From the NCBI RefSeq assembly GCF_000349945.1, contig NC_020516.1, positions 992,001 through 1,056,000 of the forward strand: a DNA stretch of 64,000 nt. Direction: 5' to 3'. The notes beneath the pieces were generated by a model. That model was not told the DNA's origin, ran no database searches, and worked only from the letters and a program-made list of their open reading frames with translations. Positions 16,403 to 25,810 of this stretch are shown here, piece by piece. Source of the DNA: Azoarcus sp. KH32C. GTDB taxonomy: Bacteria; Pseudomonadota; Gammaproteobacteria; Burkholderiales; Rhodocyclaceae. Position 1 is the stretch's first letter. Every line of letters starts with the position of its first letter. The position numbers and the translations under genes were made by a program.

Positions 16403-17554
16403 CTAGAGCCAGGCACGGGCGCCGAACATCATGCGTCGCGCGATGAAGTGGCGCAGGGGCGGCAGCATGTCGAGCGCGAACAGGGCCGCGCCGCGGGCGT
16501 GATGCAGCGGACCGAAGCCGTTGCTGAAGATGCGTACCAGACTGTCGGTGAAATGGATGGCGCCGAAGCGGTCGAGGCGGCGGCTGTTGCGGTAGGCGTC
16601 GAGTGTGCCGGCTGCGCCGGGGTCGCCGCGATGTTCGGTGAGCGCCTGCGAGAGCGCCCACACGTCGCGCAGCGCGAGGTTGAAGCCCTGGCCCGCGACC
16701 GGATGGAGGGTCTGCGCGGCGTTGCCGAGCCACGCGGTGCGCTGTCCGACGGGATCGCGGCGGTAGCGCAGGCCCAGCGGGAAGCGCTGGCGGTCGTTGA
16801 TCGCGGTGAGTTGGACGCGGGTGCCGAAGGCCGACTGCAGCCGGGCGAGATAGGCGTCGTCGTCGAGCGCGAGCAGTTCGGTCGCGCGTGCCGGCGGGAC
16901 GACGTGCACGAGCGCGTAGTCCTTGCCGTGAGGCAGCAGTGCGATCGGGCCTTCGGAGGTGAAGCGTTCAAAGGCGACGTGGCCGTGCTCGCCCCGGACG
17001 GCAACGCGGCCGATCAGGGCGTGCTGGTCGTAATCCCGGGTCACGACCCCTTTGGCGTCGGGCTGAAGTCCGCCCTCGGCGCAGGCGACGAGGCGCGCGC
17101 TGCAATCGGTCCCGTGCAGCGCGGTGCCCGAGCCGGCGAGGCGGATCTCGACGTGTTCGGCGCCCGGCTCGAATGCAGTGACTTCGGTCTCGTCCATCAC
17201 CGGAATGCCGGCGGCGTCGACTGCTTCGCGCAGCGCCGCCGCGAGAGCGCCGGCAGCGAGTACGTAGCCGAGCGCGGGCACGCCGTAGTCGTCCGCGTCC
17301 AGATGCGTGCGGCCGAACCCGCCCTGCTGCGAGATGTGGATGTGCCGGATCGGTGTCGCCGGCAACTGCGGCCAGACGCCGAGGCGTTCGAGCGTGAGGC
17401 GGGTGCCGTGGGCGAGCGCGAGCACGCGCGGGTCTTGCGTGACGGCGGCGCGGGGGCGGGTGTCGGCAAGCGCGACACGCAGGCCGCTGCCGCGCAGCGC
17501 GAGCGCCAGCGAAAGGCCGACCGGCCCGGCGCCTACGATCAGCAGGTCATGCAC
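16403..17554 (-). CDS. UbiH/UbiF-family FAD-dependent hydroxylase
   Basis: It belongs to the flavin monooxygenases that hydroxylate the ring during ubiquinone synthesis. The 383-residue protein starts with a Rossmann FAD motif (LLIVGAGPVGLSLALAL). It has the second flavin motif near residue 270, GNAAQTLHPVAGQGFNLALRD, as in UbiH and UbiF. The start is GTG at 17554, because the nearby ATG is out of frame. It overlaps the pepP stop by 8 bases, as the two genes are arranged in many proteobacteria (pepP-ubiH). Which ring position it hydroxylates cannot be told from the sequence. Confidence 0.9.
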   Translation of the reverse strand: MHDLLIVGAGPVGLSLALALRGSGLRVALADTRPRAAVTQDPRVLALAHGTRLTLERLGVWPQLPATPIRHIHISQQGGFGRTHLDADDYGVPALGYVLAAGALAAALREAVDAAGIPVMDETEVTAFEPGAEHVEIRLAGSGTALHGTDCSARLVACAEGGLQPDAKGVVTRDYDQHALIGRVAVRGEHGHVAFERFTSEGPIALLPHGKDYALVHVVPPARATELLALDDDAYLARLQSAFGTRVQLTAINDRQRFPLGLRYRRDPVGQRTAWLGNAAQTLHPVAGQGFNLALRDVWALSQALTEHRGDPGAAGTLDAYRNSRRLDRFGAIHFTDSLVRIFSNGFGPLHHARGAALFALDMLPPLRHFIARRMMFGARAWL

Positions 17555-18896
17555 CGTCGAGCCCTTCGCGCATCGCTTCTTCGATGTCCGCGACCGTTCG
17601 CGGGGCGCGCTCGGTGATGTATTCGCAACCGTCCGTGGTGACGACCGCGTCGTCCTCGATGCGTACGCCGATGTTCCAGAACGCTTCCGGTACGTCGGGG
17701 GCGGGGCGGATGTAGCAGCCGGGCTCGACGGTGAGGACCATGCCCGGTTCGAGGACGCGCCAGTCGCCGTCGCGCTTGTATTCGCCGGCGTCGTGGACGT
17801 CGCGCCCGAGCCAGTGGCCGGTGCGGTGCATGTAGAAGCGGCGGAAGTCGCCTTGTTCGATCACGGCGTCGAGGGTGCCCATCAAGAGGCCGAGGTCGAG
17901 CATGCCCTGGGCGAGGACCTTCACTGCGGCGTCGTGCGGTGTGTTCCAGTGCGAGCCGGGGTGGATCTCGGCTTTCGCCGCGGTCTGGGCGGCGAGCACG
18001 AGTTCGTAGATGTCGCGTTGCGGGCCGGCGAAGCGGCCATTGACGGGGAAGGTGCGGGTGATGTCCGAGGCGTAGCCGTCGAGTTCGCAGCCGGCGTCGA
18101 TCAGCAGCAGGTCGCCATCGGCCATCAGGCGGTCGTTTTCGACGTAGTGCAGCACGCAGGCGTTGGGGCCGCTGGCGACGATCGAGGGGTAGGCGGGCGA
18201 CTGGCTGCCGGCCCGGCGGAAGTGGTGGATCAGTTCTGCTTCGATCTCGTATTCATACTGGCCCGGGCGGGTCGCCGCCATCGCGCGGCGGTGGGCGTCG
18301 CCGGAGATTTCGCCGGCGCGGCGCATGACCGCGAGTTCGCTTGCATCCTTGATCAGCCGCATCTCGTCGAGTTCGGCGCGCACGTCGCGGATCGAGTGCG
18401 GCGGCACGGTGCCGGCACGGGCGTTGGCGCGCACGGCATTCAGCGCGCGCATCACGCGGGCGTCCCAGTCGTTCTCGTAGCCGAGGCTGCACCACAGGAC
18501 GGGCTGGTTCGCGAGCAGTTCGGGCAGGCGCAGGTCGAGGTCGCCGATCGTGTAGGCCTCGTCGAAACCGAAGCGCTCGCGTGCACCGTCCGGGCCATGG
18601 CGGTAGCCGTCCCAGATCTCGCGCTCCTCGTTCTTCTCGCGGCAGAAGAGGATCGACTTCGGCGTGTCGCCGGCGATCAGCACCACGACCGCTTCGGGTT
18701 CGCCGAAGCCGGTCAGGTAGTGGAAGTAGCTGTCATAGCGGAAGGGGAAGGAGGTGTCGCGGTTGCGCGCGCGCTCGACCGCGGTCGGCACGACGGCAAC
18801 GCCGCCTCCCTGGGCCGCGATGTGCGCGAGCAGGCGTTCGCGGCGTTCGCGGAAGGGCGCGATGTCGAGCATGGAGAGGTCCAGGGGCGTATTCAT
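17547..18896 (-). CDS. pepP: Xaa-Pro aminopeptidase (aminopeptidase P)
   Basis: This cytoplasmic metallopeptidase removes an N-terminal residue next to proline. The 449 residues comprise an N-terminal creatinase-like domain and a C-terminal pita-bread domain. The dimetal ligands are visible: LLIDAGCELDGYASDITR (two Asp), HRTGHWLG (His), LTVEPGCY (Glu) and RIEDDAV (Glu). It is translationally coupled to the downstream hydroxylase, which suggests a shared transcript rather than a shared pathway. Confidence 0.95.
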   Translation of the reverse strand: MNTPLDLSMLDIAPFRERRERLLAHIAAQGGGVAVVPTAVERARNRDTSFPFRYDSYFHYLTGFGEPEAVVVLIAGDTPKSILFCREKNEEREIWDGYRHGPDGARERFGFDEAYTIGDLDLRLPELLANQPVLWCSLGYENDWDARVMRALNAVRANARAGTVPPHSIRDVRAELDEMRLIKDASELAVMRRAGEISGDAHRRAMAATRPGQYEYEIEAELIHHFRRAGSQSPAYPSIVASGPNACVLHYVENDRLMADGDLLLIDAGCELDGYASDITRTFPVNGRFAGPQRDIYELVLAAQTAAKAEIHPGSHWNTPHDAAVKVLAQGMLDLGLLMGTLDAVIEQGDFRRFYMHRTGHWLGRDVHDAGEYKRDGDWRVLEPGMVLTVEPGCYIRPAPDVPEAFWNIGVRIEDDAVVTTDGCEYITERAPRTVADIEEAMREGLDGA

Positions 18897-18969
18897 CGGA
18901 TCATTATTGCATGCATGAACTGTCGGGTTCGACCGGCCCGTGCCGGTGGCGTTCAGGTGTCAGGGCGCA

Positions 18970-19650
18970 TCAGCCTTTGAGCCGTGCGTCGAGCTCGGCG
19001 AGCCGCGCTGGCGTGCCGACGTCGAGCCAGTAGCCCTCATGCAGGGCGCCGCCGACGCGGCCGGCGTCCATCGCGTTGCGCAGCAGCGGGGCGAGGGGCG
19101 CGCGGTGGCCCGGCTCGATGCCGGCGAAGAGGCTGGGGTGATAGACGCCGATGCCGGAAAAGGTCAGCAGCGGGCCGCCGTTGCGATACACGCGTCCCTC
19201 GGTGAGACGGAAGTCGCCTTCCGGGTGGTGCGCGGGATTCGGGATCAGCAGCAGGCGGGCGAGATCGCCGTCCGCGGCGACGCCGGCCCCCCAGTCGCGC
19301 AGCGCAGCCGGATCGGCGTCGCAGAAGATGTCGCCGTTGATGACGAGGAAGGGCTCGTCGCCCAGCAGCGGCAGCGCCTTGCGGATGCCGCCGGCAGTTT
19401 CGAGCGCCTCGGCTTCGGCCGAATAGCGGAGGCGCAGGCCGAAGCGGCTGCCGTCGCCGAGGGCCGCTTCGATCATCGCGCCGAGATGGGCGTGGTTGAT
19501 GACGATGTCGCTGAAACCGGCTTCGCGCAGGCGTTCGAGATGCCAGACGATGAGCGGTTTGCCGCCGGCTTCGAGCAGCGGCTTGGGGCAGGCGTCGGTT
19601 AGCGGGCGCATGCGTTCGCCGCGCCCCGCTGCGAGGATCATTGCGTGCAT
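18970..19650 (-). CDS. murU: N-acetylmuramate alpha-1-phosphate uridylyltransferase
   Basis: MurU turns MurNAc-1-phosphate and UTP into UDP-MurNAc in the peptidoglycan recycling route that bypasses de novo UDP-MurNAc synthesis. The 226-residue protein has the nucleotidyltransferase signature AAGRGERMRPLT at its start. LETAGGI and the metal-binding NGDIFCD follow, and the C-terminus reads YWLDVGTPARL. It lacks a hexapeptide domain, as MurU does. The assignment rests mainly on the partner gene just upstream, an AmgK-like kinase 10 bases away, and on divergence from lptD, the arrangement known in pseudomonads. Confidence 0.85.
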   Translation of the reverse strand: MHAMILAAGRGERMRPLTDACPKPLLEAGGKPLIVWHLERLREAGFSDIVINHAHLGAMIEAALGDGSRFGLRLRYSAEAEALETAGGIRKALPLLGDEPFLVINGDIFCDADPAALRDWGAGVAADGDLARLLLIPNPAHHPEGDFRLTEGRVYRNGGPLLTFSGIGVYHPSLFAGIEPGHRAPLAPLLRNAMDAGRVGGALHEGYWLDVGTPARLAELDARLKG

Positions 19651-19660
19651 TGGGGGGCGC

Positions 19661-20662
19661 TCAGAAGGTGTAACCGACTTCGACCGGTTCGGGGTCGAGG
19701 TGGTCGAGCAGTTTCAGCAGCGGCCCAAGGTCGCGGTAGCGCTTGCAGGCGCGGCGCAGGTAGTCCATCACCAGCGGCATGTCGCGCAGATACCCGTCCT
19801 TGCCGTCGCGGTGGTAGAGGCGGGCGAAAATGCCGAGCACCTTGATGTGGCGCTGCACGCCCATCCATTCGTAGTCGCGATGGAAGTCGGAGAAGTCGGC
19901 GCGCACCGGCAGGCCGAGCTTGCGTGCCGCCTCCCAGTAGCGGGCGAGCATGTCGAGGGTGAAGTCTTCTTCCCAATGGATGTAGGCGTCCTTGAAGAGC
20001 GAGGCGAGGTCGTAGCTGAGGGGGCCGTAGACAGCGTCCTGGAAGTCGATGATGCCGGGGTTGGCGCCTTCGGCGAGGTACATCAGGTTGCGCGAGTGGT
20101 AGTCGCGGTGCACAAAGACCTGGGGCTCGGCGAGGTTCGCGGCGAGGATCTTGTCGAAGGTCGTCATCAGCGTCGCGTGCTGGCGCTCGTCGAGCGTGAC
20201 GCCCTTGTGGCGGGCGATGTACCAGTCGGGGAAGAGCATAAGCTCGCGCAGCAGCAGTTCGCGCGAGTATTCGGGCAGTGCGCCGGGGCGGCTCGCCTTC
20301 TGGATCGCGATCAGGGAGCCGAGCGCATCGGCGTAGAGCGCGTGGGCGTTGTCCGGCGTCAGCGCCGCGAGGTAGGTCGTGCTGCCGAGGTCGGACAGCA
20401 TCAGGAAGCCTTGTTCGAGGTCCTGCGCGAGGACGTCCGGGACGTGGGCGCCGGCGCCGCGGAAGAGGTCCGCGACCTTCAGCCAGGGGCGGCAGTCCTC
20501 GTGCGAGGGGGGGGCGTCCATGATCACCCGCGTCGTGCCGTCGGCCAGTCGGATGCGGAAATAGCGCCGGAAGCTCGCATCGGCCGAGGCCGGCGTGAGT
20601 TCGAATTCGGCTCCCGGAAGTTGGGCGTGCAGCCAGTCGTTCAGTTGGGCGAGTCTTTGCAC
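19661..20662 (-). CDS. amgK: N-acetylmuramate/N-acetylglucosamine 1-kinase
   Basis: AmgK phosphorylates the anomeric carbon of MurNAc and GlcNAc and supplies MurU. The 333-residue protein has the aminoglycoside-phosphotransferase fold, with the catalytic HRDYHSRNLM and metal-binding IIDFQDAVYGPLSYDLASL. A nucleotide-binding N-lobe starts near residue 30 (SFRRYF). It forms a tight pair with murU and is divergent from lptD. Together they recycle cell-wall sugars. Confidence 0.87.
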   Translation of the reverse strand: MQRLAQLNDWLHAQLPGAEFELTPASADASFRRYFRIRLADGTTRVIMDAPPSHEDCRPWLKVADLFRGAGAHVPDVLAQDLEQGFLMLSDLGSTTYLAALTPDNAHALYADALGSLIAIQKASRPGALPEYSRELLLRELMLFPDWYIARHKGVTLDERQHATLMTTFDKILAANLAEPQVFVHRDYHSRNLMYLAEGANPGIIDFQDAVYGPLSYDLASLFKDAYIHWEEDFTLDMLARYWEAARKLGLPVRADFSDFHRDYEWMGVQRHIKVLGIFARLYHRDGKDGYLRDMPLVMDYLRRACKRYRDLGPLLKLLDHLDPEPVEVGYTF

Positions 20663-20770
20663 CGGGTTCTCCGCGACGCTTCGTGTAAAATCCGCGAGTT
20701 TATCAAAAGGCCGCAGTCATGCCGGCAGGCATGGGGAGGAAGCGGCCCTCATCCAGGATTGGGGAAGCGC

Positions 20771-23305
20771 TTGCGCGAATTGCCATTAAGAACGCAGTTG
20801 CGGCTGATTCCACTGCTGCTGTGCTGTATCTCCAGCTCCGCCATGCCGGCCGGGCTGGGCCCGCTCGTCGTTTCGCCGGATCTCGTGCGCGAGGGGGGCG
20901 GCAAGGCGCCGGTTCCGTCGGCTTCGCCTGCGACGGCAGGACAGGCGGCGCCGACGACCGGTGCTGCACGCACGACGAGTCCGGCGGGCCCGAAGGCCGG
21001 ATCGCCGGGCGTGACGACGAAGCAGGGAACGACAAGCGTCGTCCAGCCCGTGCCGACGGCGCCGGAGCTGGAGCCGGGCGCCACCGAGATCCGTGCCGAG
21101 CACATTCGCGGCACGCGCTCGGTGGAAACGATCGCCGAGGGCAATGCCGAGGTGCGGCGGGATGACATGGTGCTCACCGCCGATCGTATCGAATACCGCG
21201 AGATCGACGACGAGGTTCATGCTGTCGGCAACGTGCGCCTCAAGGATACGGAGGCGTCGATCGCGGGGCCGGAAGCCCGGATGAAGCTGACCGAGCATCT
21301 GGGACAGTTCGATACGCCGGACTACTGGTTCAAGCGTGAGCCGCACGAGAAGACCGGTATCGATGCCGCCCACACCAGCCCGTGGTCGAACATGCCGCTC
21401 AAGAGCGGCAGCAAGTCTTCGTCGCGGCAGAAGCAAAGCCAGGCGACTTCCGCCCAACGCGAAGTGTCGGGGGGCGGCCATGCGGACGTGATGTACTTTC
21501 AGGGCGAGAACCAGTACGAGCTGAAGAACGCGACCTGGTCCACCTGCCAGGCGAGCGATCCGGACTGGTACATCAAGGCGCCGGAACTTCATCTCGACTA
21601 CGACCGTGAGGTCGGCGAGGCGCACAATGCGTCCATCGTCTTCAAGGACGTCCCGCTGCTGTGGTGGCCCTGGGCCGACTTCCCGCTCGTCGGGCAACGC
21701 CAGTCCGGCTTCCTGTCGCCGACCTTCGGCGTGTCCAACAAGGTCGGCCTCGATATTTCCATTCCCTACTACTGGAACATCGCGCCGAACTACGATGCGA
21801 CGATCGCGCCACGCTTCATGGGGCGTCGCGGTACCCAGCTCGCGACCGAATTCCGCTACCTGACGCCGACCGAGAAGGGCGAGAGCCGGATCGAATGGCT
21901 GCCGCGCGACAACGTGACGGGCGAGGACCGGGCGCTGGGCTCCTTCCAGCACCAGCAGATCCTCATGCCCGGCGTGTTTGGCTCGATCGATGTCAACGGC
22001 GTGTCGGACAAGCACTATTTCGAGGATCTCAGCTCGCGCGTGTCGCTGTCGTCGCGCGCGACCCTGCTGCGCGAGGGGCGGCTGAGCTACGCGACCTCCG
22101 ACTGGTGGAACGCCTCGGCAGTGGTGCAGAGCTACCAGACGCTGTCGGGCGTCGCCCCCTACCAGCGACTGCCGCAGCTCACCTTCAACGCCAATCGCAA
22201 CGAACTCGCCGGCGGAACGTCCCTCATCCTGCGCTCGGAGTTCGTGCAGTTCCGGCATGTCGACGAGGACAAGCCCGAAGGCAATCGCCTCACGCTGTAT
22301 CCGCAAGTCGCGCTGCCCTACGAGCGCGCCGGCTACTTCGTGACGCCGAAGTTCGGCGTGCATTACACGCACTACGACCTCGACAACGGCTTGCCCGCGG
22401 TGCCGGGCGGTCCGCTGACGGAAGGCCGGACGATCAATCGCACCCTGCCGATCTTCACGCTCGACAGCGGCCTGATCTTCGAGCGCGACACCTCCTTCTT
22501 CGACAAGGCCTATGTCCAGACGCTGGAGCCGCGCCTGTATTACGTGCGTGTGCCGACCCGCAATCAGGACGAGATTCCGGTCTTCGACTCCGCGCGCTAC
22601 GACTTTGGTCTCGCACAGATCTTCTCCGAGAACCTGTATTCGGGCGGCGACCGCATCGCCGATGCGAATCAGGTCACGGCTGCCGTGACGTCCCGCCTGG
22701 TCGATGGCGAAACGGGAGCCGAGCGCCTGCGTGCGACGGTCGGACAGCGCTTCTATTTCGACGACCAGCAGGTGACCCTGCCCGGCGAGACGCCGCGCAC
22801 CGGACGCCGCGCGGACATCCTCGGCGTGTTCAGCGGCCGCGTGAGCCGCAGCACCTCGCTCGACTCGGCGTGGCAGTACAACCCGCGCGACAGCCAGACC
22901 GAACGCTTCAACTTCCGCGTCCGCTACTCGCCGGATATCGGGCGCGCGCTGAACCTGTCGTACCGCTACTCGCGCGACGTGCTGCAGGATCTCGACCTGT
23001 CCGGTCAATGGCCGCTCGGTGGCGGTTGGTACGGTGTCGGCCGCATTACCCGCTCGCTCAAGGAAAACCGGATTACGGAATCCATCGCCGGGATCGAGTA
23101 CGATGGCGGCTGCTGGGTGTTCCGCGCCGCGCTGCACCGTTTCGCTACCAACCCCGAGGATGTGACCCAGGCCTTCTTCGTGCAACTTGAATTCAATGGC
23201 CTGACGAGCGTCGGTTCGAGCCCGATCAACCTGCTCAGGCGCAGCGTCGCCGGCTACGGGAAGATCAACGATCCCGTGGGCGACCGCATCTTCGGCACCG
23301 ACTGA
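20771..23305 (+). CDS. lptD: LPS-assembly protein LptD
   Basis: LptD is the outer-membrane barrel that, with LptE, inserts LPS into the outer leaflet. From the TTG at 20771 the protein has 844 residues. It has a signal peptide (about 1-27, with LRLIPLLLCC), a Pro/Ala/Thr-rich linker (about 30-95) and an LptA-like beta-jellyroll (about 100-280) starting ATEIRAEHIRG. The C-terminal barrel includes the plug-proximal WPWADFPLVGQRQSGFLSPTFG. No in-frame ATG lies near, so a TTG is needed. 20771 has GGGGAAG 4 bases upstream, while TTGs at 20759 and 20780 are alternatives. The frame's longer upstream extension runs antisense through amgK and is rejected. Confidence 0.93.
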   Translation: MRELPLRTQLRLIPLLLCCISSSAMPAGLGPLVVSPDLVREGGGKAPVPSASPATAGQAAPTTGAARTTSPAGPKAGSPGVTTKQGTTSVVQPVPTAPELEPGATEIRAEHIRGTRSVETIAEGNAEVRRDDMVLTADRIEYREIDDEVHAVGNVRLKDTEASIAGPEARMKLTEHLGQFDTPDYWFKREPHEKTGIDAAHTSPWSNMPLKSGSKSSSRQKQSQATSAQREVSGGGHADVMYFQGENQYELKNATWSTCQASDPDWYIKAPELHLDYDREVGEAHNASIVFKDVPLLWWPWADFPLVGQRQSGFLSPTFGVSNKVGLDISIPYYWNIAPNYDATIAPRFMGRRGTQLATEFRYLTPTEKGESRIEWLPRDNVTGEDRALGSFQHQQILMPGVFGSIDVNGVSDKHYFEDLSSRVSLSSRATLLREGRLSYATSDWWNASAVVQSYQTLSGVAPYQRLPQLTFNANRNELAGGTSLILRSEFVQFRHVDEDKPEGNRLTLYPQVALPYERAGYFVTPKFGVHYTHYDLDNGLPAVPGGPLTEGRTINRTLPIFTLDSGLIFERDTSFFDKAYVQTLEPRLYYVRVPTRNQDEIPVFDSARYDFGLAQIFSENLYSGGDRIADANQVTAAVTSRLVDGETGAERLRATVGQRFYFDDQQVTLPGETPRTGRRADILGVFSGRVSRSTSLDSAWQYNPRDSQTERFNFRVRYSPDIGRALNLSYRYSRDVLQDLDLSGQWPLGGGWYGVGRITRSLKENRITESIAGIEYDGGCWVFRAALHRFATNPEDVTQAFFVQLEFNGLTSVGSSPINLLRRSVAGYGKINDPVGDRIFGTD

Positions 23306-23340
23306 CCGCCACTCGCTCCCCACGAGAATTTTCACTGATC

Positions 23341-24657
23341 ATGATCCGCATTCCCTCGCGTCCGGGCCTTGCCCTGGTTCTTGCCCTTCAATGCACGGGC
23401 GTCCTGCTGCCGACTTCGGTAGCCGCCCGGCCGGTCGAAGTCGACCGCATTGCCGCCATCGTCAACAACGAAGTCGTCACCACCGTCGAATTGAAGGAGC
23501 GCGTCGCGCAAATCACGCGCCAGCTCAACCGCCAGGGCACGCAGCTGCCGCCGGCGGACGTGCTCGAACGGCAACTGCTCGAGCGCATCGTGCTCGAGAA
23601 GGCGCAAATGCAGCTCGCGAAGGAATCCGGCATCCAGGCCGATGACGCGACGCTCGAACGCGCGATTAGCCGGATTGCGGAAAACAACCGCATGAGTGTG
23701 TCCGACCTGCGCGCTGCACTCACGAAGGACGGCATCAGCTGGGAGCAGTTCCGTGACCAGATCCGCAGCGAGATCGTGCTGACCCGCCTGCGCGAACGCG
23801 AGGTCGAGAACCGCGTGGTCGTGACGGACGCGGAGATCGACAATTACCTCGCCACCAACCCGGAAGGCGTGTCGAACGAGGAGTTCCAGCTCGCGCACAT
23901 CCTCGTGCGCATCCCTGAGGGGGCGAACCAGCGCCAGCTCATGGAGCGGGGCGCGCGGGCCGAACAGGTGCTGACGCGGCTGCGCGCGGGCGAGGATTTC
24001 AGCCGTCTCGCCGCCGAATACTCCGATGCCCCCGACGCCTTGACCGGCGGCGCCTTGGGCTGGCGTACGCGGGATCGCGTGCCGGGTCTGTTCACCGACG
24101 TGGTGGGGCAGCTCAAGCCGGGCGAGGTTTCGGGCATCCTGCGCAGCGCCGCGGGCCTGCATATCGTCAAGCTGGTCGACAAGCGCGGCGGCGGCAGCGC
24201 CGGCCCGGTTCAGATGCAGCAGACGCGCGCGCGCCATATCCTGATCCGCACGTCCGAAATCGTGTCCGATGCCGAGGCGGAAAACCGCCTGCGCGCCCTG
24301 CGCGAGCGCATCGTCAACGGCGCGAACTTCGCCGATTTGGCGAAGGCGAATTCCGGCGATCTGTCGGCCGCGAAGGGGGGCGACCTGGGTTGGCTGAATC
24401 CGGGCGACACGGTGCCGGAATTCGAACACGCGATGGATGCGCTGAAGCCCGGCGAAGTGAGTCCGCCCGTGAAATCGCCTTTCGGCTGGCACCTGATCAT
24501 GGTCGAATCGCGCCGCATGCAGGACGTGTCCGACGAGCGCAAGCGCAACGCCGCGCGCAATGCGCTGCGCGCGCGCAAGTCCGACGAAGCCTACGAGGAA
24601 TGGCTCCGCCAGCTGCGTGATCGCACCTACGTCGAATACCGGCTCGACAAGGAATAA
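23341..24657 (+). CDS. surA: Periplasmic chaperone/peptidyl-prolyl isomerase SurA
   Basis: SurA escorts outer-membrane proteins such as LptD through the periplasm. The 438 residues show a signal peptide (1-29, ending VAARP), a SurA N-terminal chaperone domain (about 35-150) beginning DRIAAIVNNEVVT, two parvulin domains (about 175-275 and 285-385, each with a QxxHILI/V motif and GGALGW or GGDLGW), and a C-terminal helix. It follows lptD by 35 bases, the conserved lptD-surA-pdxA-ksgA order. Confidence 0.97.
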   Translation: MIRIPSRPGLALVLALQCTGVLLPTSVAARPVEVDRIAAIVNNEVVTTVELKERVAQITRQLNRQGTQLPPADVLERQLLERIVLEKAQMQLAKESGIQADDATLERAISRIAENNRMSVSDLRAALTKDGISWEQFRDQIRSEIVLTRLREREVENRVVVTDAEIDNYLATNPEGVSNEEFQLAHILVRIPEGANQRQLMERGARAEQVLTRLRAGEDFSRLAAEYSDAPDALTGGALGWRTRDRVPGLFTDVVGQLKPGEVSGILRSAAGLHIVKLVDKRGGGSAGPVQMQQTRARHILIRTSEIVSDAEAENRLRALRERIVNGANFADLAKANSGDLSAAKGGDLGWLNPGDTVPEFEHAMDALKPGEVSPPVKSPFGWHLIMVESRRMQDVSDERKRNAARNALRARKSDEAYEEWLRQLRDRTYVEYRLDKE

Positions 24658-24665
24658 GCGAGGTC

Positions 24666-25640
24666 GTGGCGAAAAAGCCTGTCCTGGCGGTCACGAGCGG
24701 CGAGCCGGCGGGCGTCGGCCCGGAGCTCTGCGCGCGGCTGCTCGACCGGCAGTGGCCGGCGCGACTCGTCGTGCTCGGCGATATCGGGCTGATTCGCGAA
24801 CGGGCCGGCGATGGGGTGCCGGTCGTTGCGTATGAGGCGTCGGCGGAGCCGTCTTCGGGCGCGCTGGAAGTGCTGCACCTGCCTTTGAGCGTGCACGCGC
24901 GTGCTGGCGTCCTCGACCCGGCGAACGGACGCCACGTGCTCGCGCTGCTCGACCGCGCGCTTGCGGGTTGCCGCAGCGGAGAATTCGCCGGGATGGTGAC
25001 GGCGCCGGTGCATAAGGGCGTGATCAACGATGCCGGGGTGCCGTTCAGCGGGCACACGGAATACCTTGCCGAGCACACGGGCACGCCGCTCGTCGTGATG
25101 ATGCTGGTCGGCGGCGGGCTGAGGGTCGCGCTGGCGACGACCCATCTGCCGCTCTCGGCCGTGCCCGCGGCAATCACGCGCGAGGTGCTGGAGGAGACGC
25201 TGCGCATCCTGCACGCCGATCTCGTCGCGCGCTTTGCGCTGCCTGCGCCGCGCATCCTCGTCGCCGGACTGAACCCGCATGCAGGTGAGGGCGGGCACAT
25301 GGGGCGCGAGGAGATCGATGTCATCGCGCCGGTGCTCGAAAAGCTGCGCGGCGAGGGGATGCATCTCATGGGGCCGTTGCCGGCCGATACGCTTTTCGTG
25401 CCGCATACGCTGGAGCAGGGCGACGCGGTGCTCGCGATGTATCACGACCAGGGCTTGCCGGTGTTGAAACATGCGAGCTTCGGCGGTGGTGTGAATGTGA
25501 CGCTGGGGCTGCCGATCATCCGGACTTCGGTGGATCACGGGACGGCGCTGGATCTGGCGGGGACAGGGAAGGCCGATCCGGGGAGTCTGTTTGCTGCCGT
25601 GGAGTTGGCGATTCACATGGCGGCGGGAGCTCGCAGTTAG
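24666..25640 (+). CDS. pdxA: 4-hydroxythreonine-4-phosphate dehydrogenase
   Basis: It oxidises 4-phosphohydroxy-threonine in pyridoxal-5-phosphate synthesis. The 324-residue protein begins KPVLAVTSGEPAGVGPEL and holds the three metal-binding histidine sites TAPVHKG, GLNPHAGEGG and YHDQGLP. The start is GTG at 24666, with GCGAGG about 5 bases upstream and 8 bases after surA. Confidence 0.96.
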   Translation: MAKKPVLAVTSGEPAGVGPELCARLLDRQWPARLVVLGDIGLIRERAGDGVPVVAYEASAEPSSGALEVLHLPLSVHARAGVLDPANGRHVLALLDRALAGCRSGEFAGMVTAPVHKGVINDAGVPFSGHTEYLAEHTGTPLVVMMLVGGGLRVALATTHLPLSAVPAAITREVLEETLRILHADLVARFALPAPRILVAGLNPHAGEGGHMGREEIDVIAPVLEKLRGEGMHLMGPLPADTLFVPHTLEQGDAVLAMYHDQGLPVLKHASFGGGVNVTLGLPIIRTSVDHGTALDLAGTGKADPGSLFAAVELAIHMAAGARS

Positions 25641-25810
25641 GGCGGAAGAATCGTTTGGCAGATTGTCGGTAATCCGCCCGCGCGTCGGCGGCTTCCGGTC
25701 CTCGTTGGCGCGGGGCGGACGCCTCGGCCCGAAAGCCGCCGCCGCGCGGGCTGCGTGCTCCGGGCGACGACCTTCGTGGCTTCGCTCATGAACAACAATA
25801 GAGATAGCTG

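Noticed and set aside
19496..20770. 425-residue N-terminal extension of lptD
   Set aside because: It runs antisense through amgK and murU and lacks any protein-like pattern; a signal peptide begins at the later start.
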